Positions 59,535 through 64,000 of a DNA stretch of 64,000 nucleotides are shown here, in pieces; the first letter of the stretch is position 1; each line of letters begins with the position of its first letter. Made by a program: the position numbers and the translations under genes. The stretch spans positions 8,680,001 to 8,744,000 of the forward strand of contig JAYKYS010000015.1 in NCBI GenBank assembly GCA_036924285.1, written 5' to 3'. The notes under the pieces are model-generated. The model did no database searches. It was not told the DNA's origin and was given only the letters and a program-made list of their open reading frames with translations. The DNA is from Asterella californica. Taxonomy: Eukaryota > Streptophyta > Marchantiopsida > Marchantiales > Aytoniaceae.

Positions 59535-61716
59535 AGTGTAACGCTTGAGGAAGTACTGTATCCGAAGCTACAATGCACCACTACGTTCGAATGTGTCAGG
59601 CGACCCAAACATCTCGACATATGGAGAAACCCGCACTGGTTTTTGCTTGATCAGTCCCCGAGTACAGAAGTCAACCTTGATCGGACCTTTCTTATCAAAG
59701 TGACTGGACCCCTGACCGGCAACAGACCCTTTTGCCCGTCATCATGTTATGTTGAAGTTCATTATTATATCAACTCACATGAAGTTCATAGCGAACTTTG
59801 ATAAAAACACATGATCCATATAATTCGTACCATAAGTATCTAATATAGATAAAAGAATACACACTCGAAAGCAGAAAAATTGATGACAAGATGCCTAGCA
59901 AAACCGGCTACTTCCAGTCAAAGGTCGTACCAATTAGATTCAGTAAAAGGGATCTGATCAAACTTGACTGGTACTACTGAACGTACTGGTTGACTGATTA
60001 AACAAAAAGCTGCAACCCACACAAGGTTAACCTGGTACCCTATACTGCTAACCCAGGAACTACAACGACGTACACTTTTGGCAAACATCATGACGTGGCA
60101 AGATCACCTTCCAGAGTGGTCGTCCGTCCTATGCCGCCAACAGTAACTCTCCAGCTGGCACCTCCTTCACCAGATTCCGCACTTCAAGTGTTGTAAGTCA
60201 CACTGCAGAGGCTCCCTATGAGACAGCTTCCAATCTTCTTGGCGGCGAACCGTGCCTGCTGTCGGAGCCCGAGAAGTGTATGCAGTGGACTGTACACAGT
60301 TCAGAAACTCATGCAACTCGGTAATGACGGGTGTACAGCCCAAGTTAAATGCAGCTGGGAGTTGGTACGCAGCCATACTGCGTCCCCATCAAACAACATG
60401 CAACTCGACAGCCAGGCCTCGTCAAGAGCGATATTGGTGATATCAAATCTCACGTTCAGAGATTCTTCGTACGTCTATGATGCTGAGGATTCCTATCGTC
60501 GTTCTGATACCGCATGGTATTCCAGGGACTATCTCAGACACTTCGTGCAAGATCCCAAAGCAAACTAGACCCACCATGCGCATATAAAGAAGGGAAAACT
60601 CCTCACGAGAAACAGCTCTACGAGAATGAACCAGTCGAACGGCCCGGTGCTCGGACACGATTCTTTACTCAGGTTTAGCTATCCAGGTAGAAACCCCTAG
60701 GGCCCTCTGAGAATCGTGGTATATCCTTAAAGAAACTGGACCACGCCCTTGACTTGAACGCTTACATAAGACGTGCGTGCACAGCAACTGATCTAAAAAT
60801 TAGTGCCTTGAGCACGATTCCATTCTTCACCGTACATAAGGTTATAACAGTGTCAACCCTACGCTCTAGCTTCAAAATTTTACCCCATATCTTGTCACCT
60901 TCAGCACGGTTCCATTCTTCACCGTACATAAGGTTATAACAATGTCAACCCTACGATCTAGCTTCAAAATTTTACCCCGTATCTTGTCAAACAGTTGCAG
61001 GTCCATAAGTCGAGAAGTTTCTTTGTAGATAAACCGGTATTTAATATTGGCTTAGATAACATACTTCACGTCAAACAAAAGGGAACAGCCCACCTACAAA
61101 ACGATTTTAAAGGCATCCTCCATTGACATCTGCTCTGAAAAGTTCAGACGAACTGAAGAGTCCAGACATGGAAAGTAGACGTCATCGGATCGCTCTTACA
61201 GTATCAAACGGTAGTAGGAAGATTAATAAAATGGCGGGACTCAAAAGTTGCTTCAAAGTTCCTAAGTTACAATCACAGATTGGTGTGTTCTGAAATAAAG
61301 ACATGAAGATCTTGTGAAATTAGAAGACGCATGCAGTATCCCAATAAAACTCTAGCTGTGAGAATGACTTAAACGGTCGTAACGCAAGACATCCATTGTC
61401 TAGCAGTGTTTGGAGTCGTGCTTACGTGAGAAAGCAAGACGTCAGCAAGACTCCAAACAATACCATACCATGACTCCAATTGCCACTCTTCTCATGAAAG
61501 AGACCAAGAGATCGTATTGATTGGTAAATGCTTGATGGAGTATCTAATGAACAACATGCTGCTTTCCGGTAAGCTGTACACCACCAGGCGCCTTTCATAG
61601 AATGATATTTACAAGGGCACCCAGCTCAACTAACTCAACACCTGCTTTTCTTCAGAGCATTGACTGCAAAAATTCTAACTAGATCAAGGGACAGACCTGC
61701 CGCACTTGAACATCCC
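59535..61716. other. Gene-free stretch between retrotransposon and TAF5
   Basis: Includes the likely TAF5 3' UTR next to 61716 and the tandem duplication at 60811-60995. The 116-codon frame at 60218-60568 has no recognised motif and overlaps other frames. Confidence 0.5.
60811..60995 (+). repeat. Tandem duplication, period 92 bp
   Basis: Units start at 60811 and 60903 with AGCACG(A/G)TTCCATTCTTC and share ATAAGGTTATAACA and TCAAAATTTTACCCC. Few differences. Confidence 0.85.
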
Positions 61717-64000
61717 TCAAGAAGAGCTTGGTGGCGAAAATGCACCGGCAGCTAGCAGAAGATTCCTTCTTGAAAACTGTAATGCAAAAAGCAAAAAACT
61801 GTAATCAGTCTACAGAAATATTCATGCGCGGTACTTTCCACTGATCATACACCATGGAGAACGATGTGAGAGCAAATTCACAGTCATCGAAACACAATTA
61901 CCCTCAGAGAGTACACTGGAGTTGACTTAGTGGGCAGAGTCTTCAAGAGTCTCAGTCGTCTTACAGCACCAGCCCTGGAACGCAGCCAGACGGGGAAATT
62001 ACACCATGCTTTTGACATGTCCAGACATGCACTGGCAGACGTGAAGAGAAAAGATGGGGACTGCCCAATGAAACCATACAGGACAAACGTCACTCACTTG
62101 TCCTCCGCCCGAGAAAATTTAGTACTAGCGTTGACATCCCATAGTCTGACTGTGCTATCAGCCGAGCCTGACGCTAGCAGCGAGCCTTCCCCACTGCAGA
62201 GTATCACACAGATAACAGAAGCATTCAGGCTCTTCTAGTCCGTAAGTTTTAAAATCAAGCAAAGATTTCGGGAAGAACAGCCAATACCTGAAGGCAAGGG
62301 TCCAAACGCAACCAGTGTGACCCATTAAAGGCAGGACACATCGTCCAGATCCCAGATCCCACATCATTATTGACCCGTCCTCATCACCCGACGCCATATA
62401 CCGACCATCCGGAGACATGGTCAAAGACAGCACCATCCCGCGATGGCCTGTGAAGATGCGCATGCACTCACCCGTTTGCACATCCCACAGTCTCACTGTT
62501 TTATCACTGGAACCCGTCGCAATGTAATTGCAGTTGACATGCCACTGAACACACTGCAAAGGTCACACGGATATGACACTATGTTAAGGTAACCGCAAAG
62601 TGAACAATCTGTACAAAGGAGAACTCTATAAATTCCAAAGTTCCTTACATCAACGTCAGAGAGATGTCCAGCCATGATTCGTAACGGGTGCATACGCTCC
62701 ATCGACCAGACACGTGCTGTCCGATCATGTGAAGCACTGGCGAAGTAATGACCGACAGGACAGTACTGCAGAAAACGAACGGATTCAAATTTAATGGTCA
62801 CAACTCCGACAGCGCCGTATCTGACAACAGTGAAGATTTCAGAAGACAGAACCTGACCCTACGTAAGCCGTCGGACATCACCTTCCCATACAGCAGAAAA
62901 GAACCCATTCTTGTTTAAAGAGAGACAATTTTGACGAACGAGAAAGAACAAAGCTGTTCCAAGAATTTCGAATTGTCTATACAAGCTGCTCGCTGGATCT
63001 ATTTGTGGGGTTATTATTTGTCCTCCTGCCATAAATTTAGTTTTCTGTCTACCCCAGTGAGTAAATCTTAGGACAGTTCCCCTGAAGGAACGCAGGTAAA
63101 GCAGTGGCCTTCCTGATTACAGATGACCACAACTAGGAGGTACAGTCTCTGGTGACATCAAACTATTAAACATACTTCACTTCGGGTTTCAATAATATTC
63201 CATGTGAACGGGAAGGAGAGAGGTCGAAATGCTATCCTGCCATCCTGCAGACAGTCTCTATACCCTATATCCACTAACCTGCACATCCCAGACAGGGTAG
63301 TTGTGCCCTTTATAGCAGCAAATGTTGGCATTCAACTTCAGACTCCATAATCGCACTGCATATGACGTGCACTGTGGTTAGTTCTCACACATCGACAGAG
63401 AATATACATGAAACTTAGAAGGTCATACGTTGTCTACATCACCGATCATTACGTGCTTCATCTAACATGAAATCGGTAGATGCAAACATACCGGACGGGA
63501 GAAAGTGAAGGCAAAAAACTTTATAACGCAATAACTGGTGAAAAGACACACTGAGCAAGGGTTAGCTTCGGACAAGGACAGAGCTGGTCGCGCCCTGTCC
63601 GACAAGGAGGTGAAGACATACCTGTGTGATCTCCTGATGCTGAAAGCATGTACTCTCCATCTGGGCTAAAGTTGGCTGCATAAACAGGTCCTGCATGACC
63701 TTTGAACAGGGTATAGGATGTTTTGTTGTTATCAACCGCAGTTCCTGTCGTGATGTTGTCGCCTGGGCTTTTTGTAGGTGTTCCATTCCCAGAAGTACCT
63801 ATAAATTTTAGGCATATAAATAAATTGCAGACTCAGTAAATATCTCCATCAAGTCAGTCTCACCACAACACCGTCAACCAACTGGCAGGAAGTCATAGAA
63901 AACATCATCCTGCAAAGACATGTTGTATCTTGATAATGTAACACTTCCAAACCATTTTTCTCGTGACAGTACCATTCTCAGAAGGGGCCACAGTCTCGCC
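61717..64000 (-). CDS. TAF5: TFIID subunit 5 (TAF5), C-terminal WD40 part; 5' end beyond window
   Basis: WD40 scaffold subunit of the general transcription factor TFIID, nuclear. Minus-strand exons: 64000-63973 (partial), 63798-63622, 63355-63279, 62765-62649, 62553-62288, 62193-62098, 61974-61902 and 61776-61717. All junctions are GT/AG with matching phases; the 894 nt give 297 residues and a stop. WD repeats in order: YTLFKGHAGPVYAANFSPDG, RLWSLKLNANICCYKGHNYP, FASASHDRTARVWSMERM, IATGSSDKTVRLWDVQTGEC, SGDEDGSIMMWDLGSGRC, LLASGSADSTVRLWDVNAST. The conserved tail KTLPTKSTPVYSLR and FSRRNLLLAAGAF follows. These match plant TAF5 nearly residue for residue. The N-terminal LisH and NTD2 parts and the first repeats lie to the right of the window. 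The first exon piece is the least certain. Confidence 0.93.

Noticed and set aside
1..64000. CRISPR arrays, prokaryotic operons, rRNA genes
   Set aside because: The window has spliced eukaryotic genes and plant transposons; no regular spacer-repeat array or rRNA sequence was seen.

Overview
This is nuclear DNA of a land plant. Three intron-containing host genes are recognisable: a DRIP-type RING E3 ubiquitin ligase (+ strand, 4392-7817), a plastid acyl carrier protein (- strand, 34310-35675) and the C-terminal WD40 half of TFIID subunit TAF5 (- strand, 61717 to beyond the right edge). A plastid ACP beside chromovirus, PIF/Harbinger and CACTA transposon families fits a plant. The introns I could place run from 94 to 766 bp with GT/AG ends. 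I cannot name the species, and nothing seen settles whether it is a seed plant. I recognised no tRNA, rRNA or CRISPR array.

Layout. 1-4.3 kb: no gene, with a roughly 400-bp tandem duplication at 2062-2872. 4.4-7.8 kb: DRIP-like gene in six coding exons that join to exactly 568 codons. 9.4-31.6 kb: a mostly AT-rich, gene-poor block whose two edges carry the same 50-nt stem-loop in inverted orientation. Inside it lie a CACTA (DUF4218/DUF4216) relic, a long inverted repeat, a decayed DNA-methyltransferase-like gene with a duplicated tail, a CACTA-type terminus, and an intact intronless gene with two hnRNP H/F-type RRMs. 34.3-35.7 kb: ACP gene. 38-39.7 kb: badly decayed Harbinger relic. 41.5-42.3 kb: a 0.8-kb MITE-like element. 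42.7-48.9 kb: a complete Harbinger element with near-perfect TIRs and TTA target duplications, carrying broken transposase and Myb-like genes plus an LRR gene fragment that looks captured. 52.4-59.5 kb: a complete Ty3/gypsy chromovirus with two LTRs, PBS, gag and pol, pol being cut by one stop codon. 61.7-64 kb: TAF5.

The host genes do unrelated housekeeping or regulatory jobs: protein turnover, fatty-acid synthesis and transcription initiation. Most of the remaining DNA is layered transposon debris. The least expected items are the methyltransferase-like relic at 15.9-17.8 kb, the paired stem-loops bounding the AT-rich block, and the Harbinger element with a host-like LRR fragment inside it. 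All homology calls rest on motifs read by eye; no database search was run.
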